A model generated the notes under the pieces. The model worked only from the letters and a program-made list of their open reading frames with translations, was not told where the DNA came from and ran no database searches. Shown here in pieces: positions 49,889 to 57,483 of a stretch of 64,000 nucleotides of DNA. Position 1 is the stretch's first letter, and each line of letters starts with the position of its first letter. This DNA is from Bradyrhizobium sp. CB1717 (GTDB lineage: Bacteria; Pseudomonadota; Alphaproteobacteria; Rhizobiales; Xanthobacteraceae). The stretch spans positions 4,092,001 to 4,156,000 of the forward strand of contig NZ_CP121666.1 in NCBI RefSeq assembly GCF_029714325.1, written 5' to 3'. The translations under genes and the position numbers were made by a program.

Positions 49889-50537
49889 GAGACCTTGCGT
49901 TGCCCGTCGCGCAAAACACGCTAGCGATCGGTCAATGCGCCCTGGCGAAAATATTCCACTTTACCGAAATTCGGAAACAGCGTATCCGTCGCCGCAGCCC
50001 GGCCCAAGGAAGAGGGGCGTATCGCGATCGTCACGAACGCGGGCCGGGCGGCGGTGGACGCAGGTGGCGTTGGCGCGAACGGGTTTGCAGGGCGGGAGAC
50101 CGTGAGCAAGGACCTCGCGCATACGACCGATGCCATCAGCGTACGGCAAAATCGTGTGGTCCTGACGCCCGGGGTCTGTGCGTCAAGTCTTGCGGTGATG
50201 TGGCGGCCCGACCGGGCACGCGCATCGTTCATCTGCACGGCGACGGGGGCAATAGTGCATCGCTCCCCGGGGAGAGCACGACATAAGCCGTCAAACCACT
50301 GCGCAGGGAAGGCCGTGTGTTGGGCTTCACCTGTATGCCGCTGTGCAAATTCTTGTTGCCACCTTCGCACAGTGGACCGTGGGTGCCCGGCCGGCATCCG
50401 GTCTTCCCTGCGCCCTCTTTCAATTGGGGGTGAGACGACGAGGCAAAGCTCGGGCGAAATGAGCCGCGAGGATGCAAAGCTGTGTCTGCGAGGGAAGATC
50501 GAATGCCAGTGTTGCTGCGAACACCAATCCATCACCG
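49889..50537. repeat. Suspected high-copy Bradyrhizobium intergenic repeat, no supported gene
   Basis: This 650-nt stretch is open in several frames on both strands, but no frame has a ribosome site, a start with a family-like protein or consistent codon bias. Pieces such as ATATTCCACTTTACCGAAATTCGG and the AGGAAGACCGG region look familiar as widespread non-coding repeats in Bradyrhizobium, where automated pipelines call spurious ORFs. That identification is recall only. Confidence 0.45.
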
Positions 50538-50663
50538 TCACCCTGAGGTGCCGGAGCGAAGCGGAGGCCTCGAAGGGCGACGGCCCGGCTGCATCTCGGC
50601 CGTTCATCCTTCGAGGCTCGGCTTGCGATGCATTCGCATCACAAGCCTCGCACCTCAGGATGA
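50538..50663. repeat. Palindromic repeat (TCACCCTGAGGTGC ... GCACCTCAGGATGA)
   Basis: The ends are inverted with one mismatch. The interior carries CGGAGCGAAGCGGAGGCCTCGAAGG and CCTTCGAGGCTCGGCTTGCGATG, a second inverted pair. A GCAATGACG-type piece follows to about 50725. No gene is seen between 50664 and 50806. Confidence 0.7.
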
Positions 50664-50806
50664 GGGGATCGATGCTGCCGCCGTGGCGGCATTCTGGATT
50701 GCTTCGCTGCGCTCGCAATGACGATGTGGATGCAGGTGTGCGCGGAAACTTGGGTCTCGCGCCCCGGACGCTTGCGCTGCGTCGCGTCCGGGACACGAGA
50801 CCTATG

Positions 50807-51592
50807 CTAAACTGGTTTCCCCGTATACGGCATCGATGCCGTCAGGCCGCCGTCCACCGGGAACGCCTGGCCGTTCACGTACGAGGCTTCGTCGCTTGCC
50901 AGGAACAGACCCATCGCCGCGAGCTCGTGCGGCTGTCCGGGGCGCTTCAGCGGATTGAGCTGGCCGATCTTGTCCTGGGTGCCGCGTTCCTTGGCGCGGT
51001 CGAAGATCGGCTTGGTCATGCCGGTTTCGATCAGGCCCGGGCAGACCGCGTTGATGCGCACGCCGGTGCCGGTGAGCGAATAGGCGGTGGTCTGCACGAG
51101 CGAGATCACGCCGGCCTTGCTCGCGGCATAGGGATGCCCGCTGGCGCCGGCCTTGAGGCCCGCGACGGAGGCGGTCAGCACGATCGCGCCGGACTGCTGC
51201 TTCACCATATGCGGCATCGCATGCTTCACCGCGAGGAACGGCCCGATCAGATTGACGCGCAGCACTTCCTGCCACTGCTCCACGGTCTGTTCGCCGAGCG
51301 GGACGAGCCCGCCGGAGACGCCGGCATTGGCCCAGATCACGTCGAGCCGGCCATGCGTCTTCACCGCCTTGTCGATGACGGCGATCACGTCCTTTTCAGA
51401 GCCGGCATCGGCAACCATCGCTTCCGCGACACCGCCGGCCTTCTTGATCTCCGCGACGGTCTCGTTCACCGCCTCGGTGCGATCGACCGCGATCAGTTTT
51501 GCGCCTTCCTTGGTGAACAGCAGCGCAGCCGCACGGCCGATGCCGCTGCCGGCGCCGGTGATGATGACGGATTTGCCTTGCAGACGGCCCAT
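50807..51592 (-). CDS. SDR-family oxidoreductase
   Basis: The 261-residue classical short-chain dehydrogenase has the NAD(P) site V-I-I-T-G-A-G-S-G-I-G-R at residues 9-20, N-A-G-V near 92, the catalytic Ser in V-L-T-A-S-V-A-G, and Y-A-A-S-K (Tyr-x3-Lys). It ends with the usual P-V-D-G-G-L. An acidic/neutral residue at the end of strand 2 (A-V-D-R-T) suggests NAD preference. The substrate is an alcohol or keto compound, not further defined. ATG 51592 has a GGGAG site. It is divergent from the histidine phosphatase gene at 51727. Confidence 0.9.
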   Translation of the reverse strand: MGRLQGKSVIITGAGSGIGRAAALLFTKEGAKLIAVDRTEAVNETVAEIKKAGGVAEAMVADAGSEKDVIAVIDKAVKTHGRLDVIWANAGVSGGLVPLGEQTVEQWQEVLRVNLIGPFLAVKHAMPHMVKQQSGAIVLTASVAGLKAGASGHPYAASKAGVISLVQTTAYSLTGTGVRINAVCPGLIETGMTKPIFDRAKERGTQDKIGQLNPLKRPGQPHELAAMGLFLASDEASYVNGQAFPVDGGLTASMPYTGKPV

Positions 51593-51726
51593 GCGCTTCT
51601 CCCTTGTGGTGGCCCCGCGACGCTTGCCGCGCGGCGGAATTTCAAACAAGATTTCAAACGGTAAAGTGTCTTGAGACACGTTGCCTACTCACGTACAGCG
51701 ACATCAGACGGGATGGAAGGGTTTCG

Positions 51727-52425
51727 ATGGCAGCCGAAGACAAGCCGAATGTGGTCATGACACGGTGGTGGTGGGTCCGTCACGCGCCGGTGCGCAATGA
51801 CGGCGGCAACATCTACGGGCAGAGCGATATCGCCTGCGACACCAGCGACACCTATGTGTTCAATGCTGTTGCCAAAGTGCTGCCACGCAAGGCGGTCTGG
51901 TATTCGAGCAATCTTCAGCGAACGCATCAGACGGCTGAAGCGATCTGGGCGGCCGGCTTTCCGCGGCCTGCCTCGATGAAATGGGAAGCGGACCTTGCCG
52001 AGCAAAATCTCGGACGCTGGCAGGGCATGAACCGGGCCCAGTTCATTGCCAGCCGTCCCGTCGGCACCAGCTGGTTCGCGGACATCAACGAGCCGGCGCC
52101 CGGCGGCGAAAGCTTCATGGATCTCTACAACCGCACCCGCCGTACCATCGAGCGCATCAACGTGGAGGCGGCGGGGCAGGACATCATCGCGGTCGCGCAT
52201 GGTGGCACCATCAAAGCCGCCGTGGGGCTCGCGCTCGGTGACTTGCCGGAGCAGGGGCTCGCGTTCGATATCGACAACGTGTCGGTGACGCGGCTCGACT
52301 ATTTCGCAAGCCCGGAGCGCACCGTCTGGCGGCTGCCGATGGTCAATCAGCAGCCGTGGATCGCGGACGACGCGCACGCGGCGATGCATCAGCCGGCGGG
52401 ACCGGAAGTCAAGAAGCTCGCCTAA
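51727..52425 (+). CDS. Histidine phosphatase family protein
   Basis: The 232-residue protein has the phosphoglycerate-mutase-like fold: catalytic R18-H19 in W-V-R-H-A-P-V, a second Arg in S-S-N-L-Q-R-T-H-Q-T-A, the acid/base Glu in P-G-G-E-S-F, and the second His in V-A-H-G-G-T. All four active-site elements are present. Such enzymes hydrolyse phosphate esters (sugar, cobalamin precursor or nucleotide type); the substrate is unclear. The adjacent SDRs and the nearby kinase-dehydrogenase pair could point to acyl metabolism, but that is a guess. An SDR gene follows 67 nt downstream on the same strand. Confidence 0.9.
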   Translation: MAAEDKPNVVMTRWWWVRHAPVRNDGGNIYGQSDIACDTSDTYVFNAVAKVLPRKAVWYSSNLQRTHQTAEAIWAAGFPRPASMKWEADLAEQNLGRWQGMNRAQFIASRPVGTSWFADINEPAPGGESFMDLYNRTRRTIERINVEAAGQDIIAVAHGGTIKAAVGLALGDLPEQGLAFDIDNVSVTRLDYFASPERTVWRLPMVNQQPWIADDAHAAMHQPAGPEVKKLA

Positions 52426-52492
52426 AGCCATTGTCCGCTCGTGCGAGCGGCATAAGCTCCGGGCCAATCAAATCGTACTCAGGGAGAGAAGC

Positions 52493-53260
52493 ATGACCTT
52501 GTTCGACATGAAGGGGAAAGTCGCCGTCATCACGGGCTCGACGCGGGGCATCGGGCTCGCGATCGCCGAGCGCATGGCCGAGCACGGCGCCAAGGTGGTG
52601 ATCTCCTCGCGCAAGGCTGATGTGTGCGAGCAGGTGGCGAAAGGCATCAACGACAAGTTCGGCAAGGGCACCGCCGTCGCTGTTGCCGCCAACATCTCCT
52701 CGAAGGAGAATCTGCAAAACCTCGTCGACGAGAGCAACCGCGCCTTCGGCAGGATCGATGTGCTGGTCTGCAACGCGGCATCGAATCCGTATTACGGCCC
52801 GCTCGCCGGCATCTCCGACGATCAGTTCCGCAAGATCCTCGACAACAACATCGTCGCCAACAACTGGCTGATCTCGATGGTGGTGCCGCAGATGATCGAG
52901 CGCAAGGACGGCTCGGTCATCATCGTCTCCTCGATCGGCGGCCTGAAGGGCTCGACCATCCTCGGCGCCTACGCGATCTCGAAGGCCGCCGACATGCAGC
53001 TCGCGCGCAATCTCGCCTGCGAATACGGCAAGCACAACATCCGCGTGAACTGCATCGCGCCCGGCCTGATCAAGACCGACTTTGCGAAAGCGCTGTGGGA
53101 CAATCCGGAGAACCTGAAGGCCTCGACCTCGCGCTCGCCGCTGCTGCGCATCGGCATTCCCGACGAGATCGCCGGCGCGGCCGTGTTCCTGGGTTCGAAG
53201 GCCGGCGACTTCATGACCGGCCAGACCATGGTGATCGACGGCGGCGCGACGATCAGCTGA
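52493..53260 (+). CDS. SDR-family oxidoreductase (DHRS4-like)
   Basis: The 255-residue enzyme has V-A-V-I-T-G-S-T-R-G-I-G-L as its nucleotide loop, S-S-R-K-A-D after strand 2 (basic, so NADP is likely), C-N-A-A-S-N-P-Y-Y-G-P-L near 90, the catalytic I-V-S-S-I-G-G and Y-A-I-S-K. The C-terminal G-Q-T-M-V-I-D-G-G-A-T is standard. The N-A-A-S-N-P text is typical of DHRS4-type carbonyl reductases that often neighbour ACAD10/11 genes. Strong AGGGAGAG ribosome site. It is probably co-transcribed with the histidine phosphatase upstream. Confidence 0.92.
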   Translation: MTLFDMKGKVAVITGSTRGIGLAIAERMAEHGAKVVISSRKADVCEQVAKGINDKFGKGTAVAVAANISSKENLQNLVDESNRAFGRIDVLVCNAASNPYYGPLAGISDDQFRKILDNNIVANNWLISMVVPQMIERKDGSVIIVSSIGGLKGSTILGAYAISKAADMQLARNLACEYGKHNIRVNCIAPGLIKTDFAKALWDNPENLKASTSRSPLLRIGIPDEIAGAAVFLGSKAGDFMTGQTMVIDGGATIS

Positions 53261-53303
53261 GGGCGCGCCTGAAGGGGCACGCAAGCCCACTCCAACACCG
53301 GTG

Positions 53304-53413
53304 TCATCGCCCGCGAAAGCGGGCGATCCAGTACGCCGCGGCCTTCGATGGAGAGTGCGCTCTCACCACATCTGCCGCGGAGTACTGGATGCCCCGCCTT
53401 CGCGGGGCATGAC
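53304..53413. repeat. Palindromic repeat (GTCATCGCCCGCGAAAGCGGGCGATCCAGTAC type)
   Basis: GTCATCGCCCGC...GATCCAGTAC at the left is mirrored by GTACTGGATGCCCCGC...GGGGCATGAC at the right, and each arm also forms its own small hairpin (CCCGCGAAAGCGGG and CCCCGCCTTCGCGGGG). It lies between the convergent SDR and serine-hydrolase genes. Confidence 0.75.
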
Positions 53414-53461
53414 GGCGAGAGTGAGGAGGTAGCGTCGCGACTAGCTAGATTAAGCGCCCCC

Positions 53462-54685
53462 TCACTCCACCGCCGCGTAAACCAGATCCCGCACCAGGGT
53501 CCGCGTATAGTCGCGCTGTCCCGGCCCCTGACTCATGAACACCGCGAACAGGTCCTCCTTCGGGTCGATCCAGAAGAACGTGCCCGCGATGCCGCTCCAG
53601 AAATACTGGCCGACGCTGCCGGGGAAGGGCGCGATGCCGGCCTCGCGGCGCACCGCGAAGCCGAGGCCGAAACCGTGGCCGGGCGAGAGCAGCGTGCCGT
53701 TGATGGGAACGCCGGGTCCGAGATGATCGGACGCCATCAGCTCCAGCGTCTTGCGGCCGATGATCCTGTTGCCGTCGAGCGTGCCGCCGTTGCGCAGCAT
53801 CAGCGCGAAGCGGGCATAGTCCATCGTGGTCGAGACCAGACCCCCGCCGCCGGATTCCATCACCGGCTGCTCCAGCATGTTGAACAGCGCGACCTTGTCG
53901 CCGGTCCAGGGATCGGCCGCAAACGGCTCGGCGAGCCTGTTGGCGTTGGCCCCGGAGGTCGCAAAGCCGGTCTCGGCCATCTGCAGCGGCGCCAGGATGC
54001 GGTCGGTCAGGAAGCTACCCAGCGGCTTGCCGCTGACGACCTCGATGATGCGGCCGAGGATGTCGGTGGAGCGGCTGTAGTTGAACTCGTCGCCGGGATG
54101 GCAGACCAGCGGGAAGCTCGCCACCAGCGCCGCGTGCTCGGCATTGCTGATCTTGCGGCTGCGGACGCGGGACTCCTGGTAGAGCTTGTGTACCGGACCG
54201 TCACCCTGGTGCTCATAGGTGAGGCCGGAGGTGTGGCGGAGCAGGTCCTGCACCGTCATTGCCCGCCTGGGCGGAACCAGCTCCAGCCTGCCGCCATCGA
54301 CCACGCCGACCTTCTGGTCAGCGAACTCCGGAATGAACTTGGCCACGGGATCGCCCAGCAGGAGGTGGCCGTCCTCGACCAGCGCCATGACCGCAACCGA
54401 GACGATGGGCTTGGTCATCGAGAAGATCCGGAAGATCGAATCGCGCGCCATCGGCGCCGCGCCCGCCGGGCTCTGCCTGCCGAGCGCCTCGAACCAGCCG
54501 ACCTGGCCGCCCCTCGCCACCAGCAGCGTGACGCCCGGAACGGTCCCCTTGTCGATCTCGCGCTTGAAGGCGTCCGACATGGCCTGGAGGCGGGGGCGGG
54601 ACAGCCCCAGCGTCTCGGGCCTGGCTTCCGGCAAAGGCGGCGTCTGGGCTGCGGAGGCGGGATTAAGGGCGGCTTGGGCGTTCAT
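53462..54685 (-). CDS. Serine hydrolase, beta-lactamase class C / esterase family
   Basis: The 407-residue protein has the penicillin-recognising fold: nucleophile motif S89-M-T-K92, Y-S-R-S-T-D in place of the class C Tyr-x-Asn, and a late F-W-S-G-I-A-G-T-F-F-W-I-D-P region. The missing Asn and absence of a signal peptide favour a cytoplasmic esterase (EstB/lovastatin-esterase-like) over a true beta-lactamase. ATG 54685 has a GGGAG site at 5 nt. The upstream in-frame extension is not supported. Proteins of this type often hydrolyse ester side chains of CoA- or polyketide-derived compounds. Confidence 0.87.
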   Translation of the reverse strand: MNAQAALNPASAAQTPPLPEARPETLGLSRPRLQAMSDAFKREIDKGTVPGVTLLVARGGQVGWFEALGRQSPAGAAPMARDSIFRIFSMTKPIVSVAVMALVEDGHLLLGDPVAKFIPEFADQKVGVVDGGRLELVPPRRAMTVQDLLRHTSGLTYEHQGDGPVHKLYQESRVRSRKISNAEHAALVASFPLVCHPGDEFNYSRSTDILGRIIEVVSGKPLGSFLTDRILAPLQMAETGFATSGANANRLAEPFAADPWTGDKVALFNMLEQPVMESGGGGLVSTTMDYARFALMLRNGGTLDGNRIIGRKTLELMASDHLGPGVPINGTLLSPGHGFGLGFAVRREAGIAPFPGSVGQYFWSGIAGTFFWIDPKEDLFAVFMSQGPGQRDYTRTLVRDLVYAAVE

Positions 54686-54833
54686 GAGGGCTCCCGGGTT
54701 GTTCTTGTCGTTCGGGACGGACTGTCGCCCAGAAGTCGCGGTGTGAACAAGCGGCCCGTGTGCGCTTCTCCCTTGCAATCCGGTCGCCCCCTGTGCTTGA
54801 AAGCGGCCCTGAGCCGCGGCGACGCAGGTTCGT

Positions 54834-54909
54834 AGGAGTGTAGCTCAATTGGTAGAGCACCGGTCTCCAAAACCGGGGGTCGCAGGTTCGAGCCCTGCCA
54901 CTCCTGCCA
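54834..54909 (+). tRNA. tRNA-Trp(CCA), host of the integrated element
   Basis: The 76-nt gene has acceptor AGGAGTG/CACTCCT, a D-arm TAGCTCAATTGGTAGAGCA, anticodon stem CCGGT/ACCGG with loop CTCCAAA (anticodon CCA), a T-arm with GGTTCGAGCCC, discriminator G and an encoded CCA. It is usually the only tRNA-Trp gene. A phage-type integrase gene pointing toward it begins 62 nt downstream, so its 3' end is the likely attachment site. Confidence 0.97.
54887..54909. other. Probable attachment core (attL) in tRNA-Trp
   Basis: The T-arm and 3' end of tRNA-Trp form the junction between the conserved chromosome and the element. A direct copy of this segment is expected at the other end of the element, outside the window; none was found between 54,910 and 64,000. 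Confidence 0.5.
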
Positions 54910-54971
54910 GCTAAATCAATAACTTAGCGCTAGAACCAAAGCGGAACGGGCTGGACTCTGCTACCCGTTTG

Positions 54972-56129
54972 CTACCCATCGCCTTTTTTCGCCCTTGCTG
55001 CCTGAAGCGCGGCGTCTACCCTAGCTGCGGCGTCTTCCTGCATCCCCGGCAGGACGTGGCTGTAAAGATCCAGCGTGATCGAAACCTTGCTGTGGCCAAG
55101 CCGCTCACTGGCGATCTTCGGATGAACGCCGGACTGCAGTAGGTGGGTGGCGTGAGCATGCCTTAGATCGTGGAACCGATAGACCGGCAAGCCCGCGTCT
55201 TTAATCAGCCGCACCCATTCGTGAGTGATGAAAGTCGGCTGCATCATGGTGCCGTCAGCGTGGGCGCAAACGAAATGCTCGTCAGACAGCCTCACGCCGA
55301 GCTTTAGCAAGTCCTGGGCCTGCGTCGCCCGGTAGGCTCGCAATTCCTCCACTAGGCTTGCGGAAAGAGCCACGGTGCGGGCCCGGCCGGATTTGGGTGG
55401 CTTGAGCCGGACGGTGCTGTTCAACTGCTCGGCAGACTCGACTACCGCGAGCTGTCCCGCCGACAGGTCGATACTTTTCCAACGAAGGGCGGCGATCTCG
55501 CCGCGGCGCATGCCGCAGAGCACAGCCAGCAGGGTGGGGACGTGCATCCGGGTGGGACGCATGGCCTCGATAAGGGCCGCTGTCTGCGCCATGTCGTAAG
55601 TTTCCATGGCCGATTTTTCCACCTTGGGCGGATCGACGGCATCGGCGGGATTGCGCTGGAGTGACTGCCACTTCACGGCCTGGCCGAGTGCCTGCTTCAG
55701 GACGCGGTGCATGTGGTGAACGGTGCGGGGCGATAGGCCGCCTTTGCCATCTCGCCGGCCACTCTCGAGCGCCTTGGCATACATGGCGCTGATGTCCTGC
55801 GGTTTTAGCCTAATCAGCGCAGAACCGCCGATTAGCGGGATGATATTTTTCTTAACGAGCTCGTCATAGCGCTCGTGGGTCTTTGGCGAGACCTGTGATT
55901 TGATGTGGTCGATCCAAGCCGTCAGGAATTCACGGACAGTAGTTTTGTCAGGCGCCCGGTAGGTACCGCCATTGATCGCTGCGATAAGCCTTGCGCACTC
56001 AACCTGAGCCGCTCGCTTGTTTCCCTTGAATGAGTGCCATTTGCGTATGCGCTTGCCAGTGGCGGCGTCGCGCAGATCGATGATTATAGCCCAGTGGCCG
56101 GGTGAACGCTCGCGAATATGCCCTTTCAT
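54972..56129 (-). CDS. Tyrosine recombinase / phage integrase
   Basis: The 385-residue integrase has an N-terminal arm-binding domain (about 1-60; G-H-W-A-I-I-I-D-L-R), a SAM-like core-binding domain (about 62-165) and the catalytic domain. Active-site residues are R208 in C-G-M-R-R-G-E-I, H320 and R323 in R-F-H-D-L-R-H-A-H-A-T, H346 in L-G-H-S-K-V-S, and the nucleophile Y356 in D-L-Y-S-H-V. All are intact, so the element may still be mobile. It should recombine the element with the tRNA-Trp 3' end, 62 nt away. It overlaps the upstream gene by 4 nt (56126-56129), so the two are coupled. Confidence 0.95.
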   Translation of the reverse strand: MKGHIRERSPGHWAIIIDLRDAATGKRIRKWHSFKGNKRAAQVECARLIAAINGGTYRAPDKTTVREFLTAWIDHIKSQVSPKTHERYDELVKKNIIPLIGGSALIRLKPQDISAMYAKALESGRRDGKGGLSPRTVHHMHRVLKQALGQAVKWQSLQRNPADAVDPPKVEKSAMETYDMAQTAALIEAMRPTRMHVPTLLAVLCGMRRGEIAALRWKSIDLSAGQLAVVESAEQLNSTVRLKPPKSGRARTVALSASLVEELRAYRATQAQDLLKLGVRLSDEHFVCAHADGTMMQPTFITHEWVRLIKDAGLPVYRFHDLRHAHATHLLQSGVHPKIASERLGHSKVSITLDLYSHVLPGMQEDAAARVDAALQAARAKKGDG

Positions 56130-56554
56130 GTGCCGTCTCCTGGCAGTGCTCGCCGGCTAAGCGCCGCGAGAGCAAGTCTTCGTTCGTCGGGGGAATCAGT
56201 CGGCATGCCGGCGAGCAGCGCTTCAGCGGCAGCCGCAAACGCCTCCCGATAGCATCCTGGGTCTTTCATCCAGTCCGTCGCGTCATATCCCTCAAAGCCG
56301 TTAGCTCGCTGGCCGAAATGCCAGAACGTCGAAGCCACCAGCATTGCGATCTTCTCAACTCCCGGAAATCGCTCCTGCTGGCCAACGGACTCGGAGAGTC
56401 GTTCCGCAGCGTCTTCTGAGATCGTTAGGCGCTTCTTGGCTGCTGATTTGCGAAGTGCTTCGTACAGGTGCTCGTGCACGCGAAACTGCAAGACGGGTCG
56501 CGCGCCTACGCCGCTCTCCCCAATTTTTTTCTTTGCCGTGGCCTTTTTTGTCAC
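56126..56554 (-). CDS. Small element-encoded protein with an RHH-like N-terminus
   Basis: The 142-residue protein has a Lys-rich start (T-K-K-A-T-A-K-K-K), then V-L-Q-F-R-V-H-E-H-L-Y-E-A-L-R-K-S-A-A-K-K-R-L-T-I-S-E-D-A-A-E-R-L. That region looks like a ribbon-helix-helix DNA-binding segment (one strand followed by two helices). The C-terminal half is helical (F-W-H-F-G-Q-R, Y-D-A-T-D-W-M-K-D). It is in the same transcript as the integrase and coupled to it by an ATGA overlap. A regulator or directionality factor is plausible. The gene is read away from a palindromic operator at 56633. Confidence 0.65.
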   Translation of the reverse strand: MTKKATAKKKIGESGVGARPVLQFRVHEHLYEALRKSAAKKRLTISEDAAERLSESVGQQERFPGVEKIAMLVASTFWHFGQRANGFEGYDATDWMKDPGCYREAFAAAAEALLAGMPTDSPDERRLALAALSRRALPGDGT

Positions 56555-56590
56555 CGGTCTTACCCCTTATTCACAACCGGTGTATGACTA

Positions 56591-56650
56591 TCACTACAAA
56601 AAAGATTGCACAATAGGGGATGGACGGATATTTGTAGTGAAATCACTACA
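56591..56650. promoter_or_regulatory. Control region of the element: TGTAGTGA palindrome plus extra half-site
   Basis: TGTAGTGAAATCACTACA (56633-56650) is a perfect 8-2-8 palindrome. A single TCACTACA half-site recurs at 56591-56598. Both lie between the minus-strand regulator gene (start 56554) and the plus-strand excisionase-like gene (start 56667), where divergent promoters must be. It fits the operator of an element-encoded repressor. Confidence 0.65.
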
Positions 56651-56666
56651 GAGAGGGCCGTGGCCG

Positions 56667-56870
56667 ATGTCTCCTGAACTCAAAGAACTGCTATCGAAGC
56701 CAACTGCATCCGTTCCCCGTACCGGGCGGGTTTGCTTCGGACTGGGCACAAATGCTGCCTATCGTGCCGCCAAGGACGGGTCGATTCCGAGCATCAAGGT
56801 GGGCGGCCGGATCGTTGTACCGACCGCTGCGCTTAGGAAGATGCTCGGCATCGAGCCGGAGGCTGCCTGA
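56667..56870 (+). CDS. Excisionase-like HTH protein
   Basis: The 67-residue protein begins M-S-P-E-L-K-E-L-L-S-K-P and contains the winged-helix MerR/excisionase pattern: T-N-A-A-Y-R-A-A-K-D-G-S-I-P-S-I-K-V-G-G-R-I-V-V-P-T-A-A-L-R-K-M-L. The 'IPSIKVGGRIVVP' hairpin is the DNA-binding wing of Xis/AlpA-like proteins. In such elements this type of protein helps the integrase excise or activates the element. It is the first gene of the plus-strand operon and starts 17 nt after the operator palindrome. The next gene begins on the base after its stop. Confidence 0.78.
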   Translation: MSPELKELLSKPTASVPRTGRVCFGLGTNAAYRAAKDGSIPSIKVGGRIVVPTAALRKMLGIEPEAA

Positions 56871-57089
56871 ATGACCACTCTTCGCTCATTAGCGGACTTG
56901 GGTGTCGTCTTCGCTCCGTCCATCGTGCCTGTGATCAGCGACGGCTCCGAGATCGGCCACATCGTCGCGCACGGCGATACTCAGGCTACGGCCTTCGACG
57001 CCGCCGGCCGTCCTCTAGGAGTCTTCTACAGCCGTGCCGCCGCGGAGGCGGCGGTGAGAGGCGCATCATTTCAGGAGATCGACCGTTGA
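56871..57089 (+). CDS. Small element-encoded protein
   Basis: The 72-residue protein begins M-T-T-L-R-S-L-A-D-L-G-V-V-F-A-P-S and has an I-G-H-I-V-A-H-G-D-T-Q-A-T-A-F-D-A-A-G-R-P-L-G-V-F-Y-S segment. It suggests a small beta fold with a closing helix (R-A-A-A-E-A-A-V). Its ATG directly follows the preceding TGA and the next gene overlaps its end, so it is in a translationally coupled run. Function unknown. Confidence 0.65.
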   Translation: MTTLRSLADLGVVFAPSIVPVISDGSEIGHIVAHGDTQATAFDAAGRPLGVFYSRAAAEAAVRGASFQEIDR

Positions 57090-57274
57090 GAAACGAAAAG
57101 GCCGCCCTGGCAGGCGGCCCACTTCCGGAAGTCTCTCTCGCTGCTAGCAAGATCGACTTGGAATCTAACTCTACTCTAAATGAAGTTCAAGCCGCGAAAC
57201 TCTCGCGACTTTACGCCTTGGCGCATTGCACCGCGCGCACGATTGCAACCCTTTGCTATGGAGTTGCGCGGTGA
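57086..57274 (+). CDS. Small element-encoded protein (TTG start)
   Basis: The 62-residue protein starts with TTG overlapping the previous stop (TTGA) and ends overlapping the next GTG (GTGA). A TTG start is unusual, but overlaps at both ends and the sensible helical sequence N-E-V-Q-A-A-K-L-S-R-L-Y-A-L-A-H-C-T-A-R-T-I-A-T-L support translation by coupling. No known motif. Confidence 0.5.
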   Translation: MRNEKAALAGGPLPEVSLAASKIDLESNSTLNEVQAAKLSRLYALAHCTARTIATLCYGVAR

Positions 57275-57483
57275 ACCTCGAGCACTATCAAGAGCGCCAA
57301 CTTGCCGTATTTGCAGAACGCTGCGGCACCTTGGCGGAGCGCGTCGCGGCTGGACAACTCCGACTGATCGATGCGGCCGACATGCTCCAATCTGCTGCGG
57401 AGATCTCCGGCCTTGTCGAGATGGTCGGAGATGATCGCGTCCAAGAGATCATGGCATCGGCATTTACCGGGAGGCGCGAATGA
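57271..57483 (+). CDS. Small element-encoded helical protein (GTG start)
   Basis: The 70-residue acidic helical protein begins (M)-N-L-E-H-Y-Q-E-R-Q-L-A-V-F-A-E-R-C and continues L-I-D-A-A-D-M-L-Q-S-A-A-E-I-S-G-L. GTG 57271 overlaps the previous stop, and its TGA overlaps the ATG of the ATPase gene (ATGA at 57480). The coupled order suggests an accessory subunit made in proportion to the ATPase. Function unknown. Confidence 0.6.
   Translation: MNLEHYQERQLAVFAERCGTLAERVAAGQLRLIDAADMLQSAAEISGLVEMVGDDRVQEIMASAFTGRRE

Noticed and set aside
50054..51664. 536-codon plus-strand open frame
   Set aside because: Its first part runs through repeat DNA and its second part is antisense to an SDR gene with intact motifs.
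53462..54685. True class C beta-lactamase
   Set aside because: SxxK is present but the Tyr-x-Asn motif and a signal peptide are missing, so an esterase-type hydrolase is more likely.
53348..54835. 495-codon plus-strand open frame
   Set aside because: Antisense to the serine hydrolase and partly repeat-derived.
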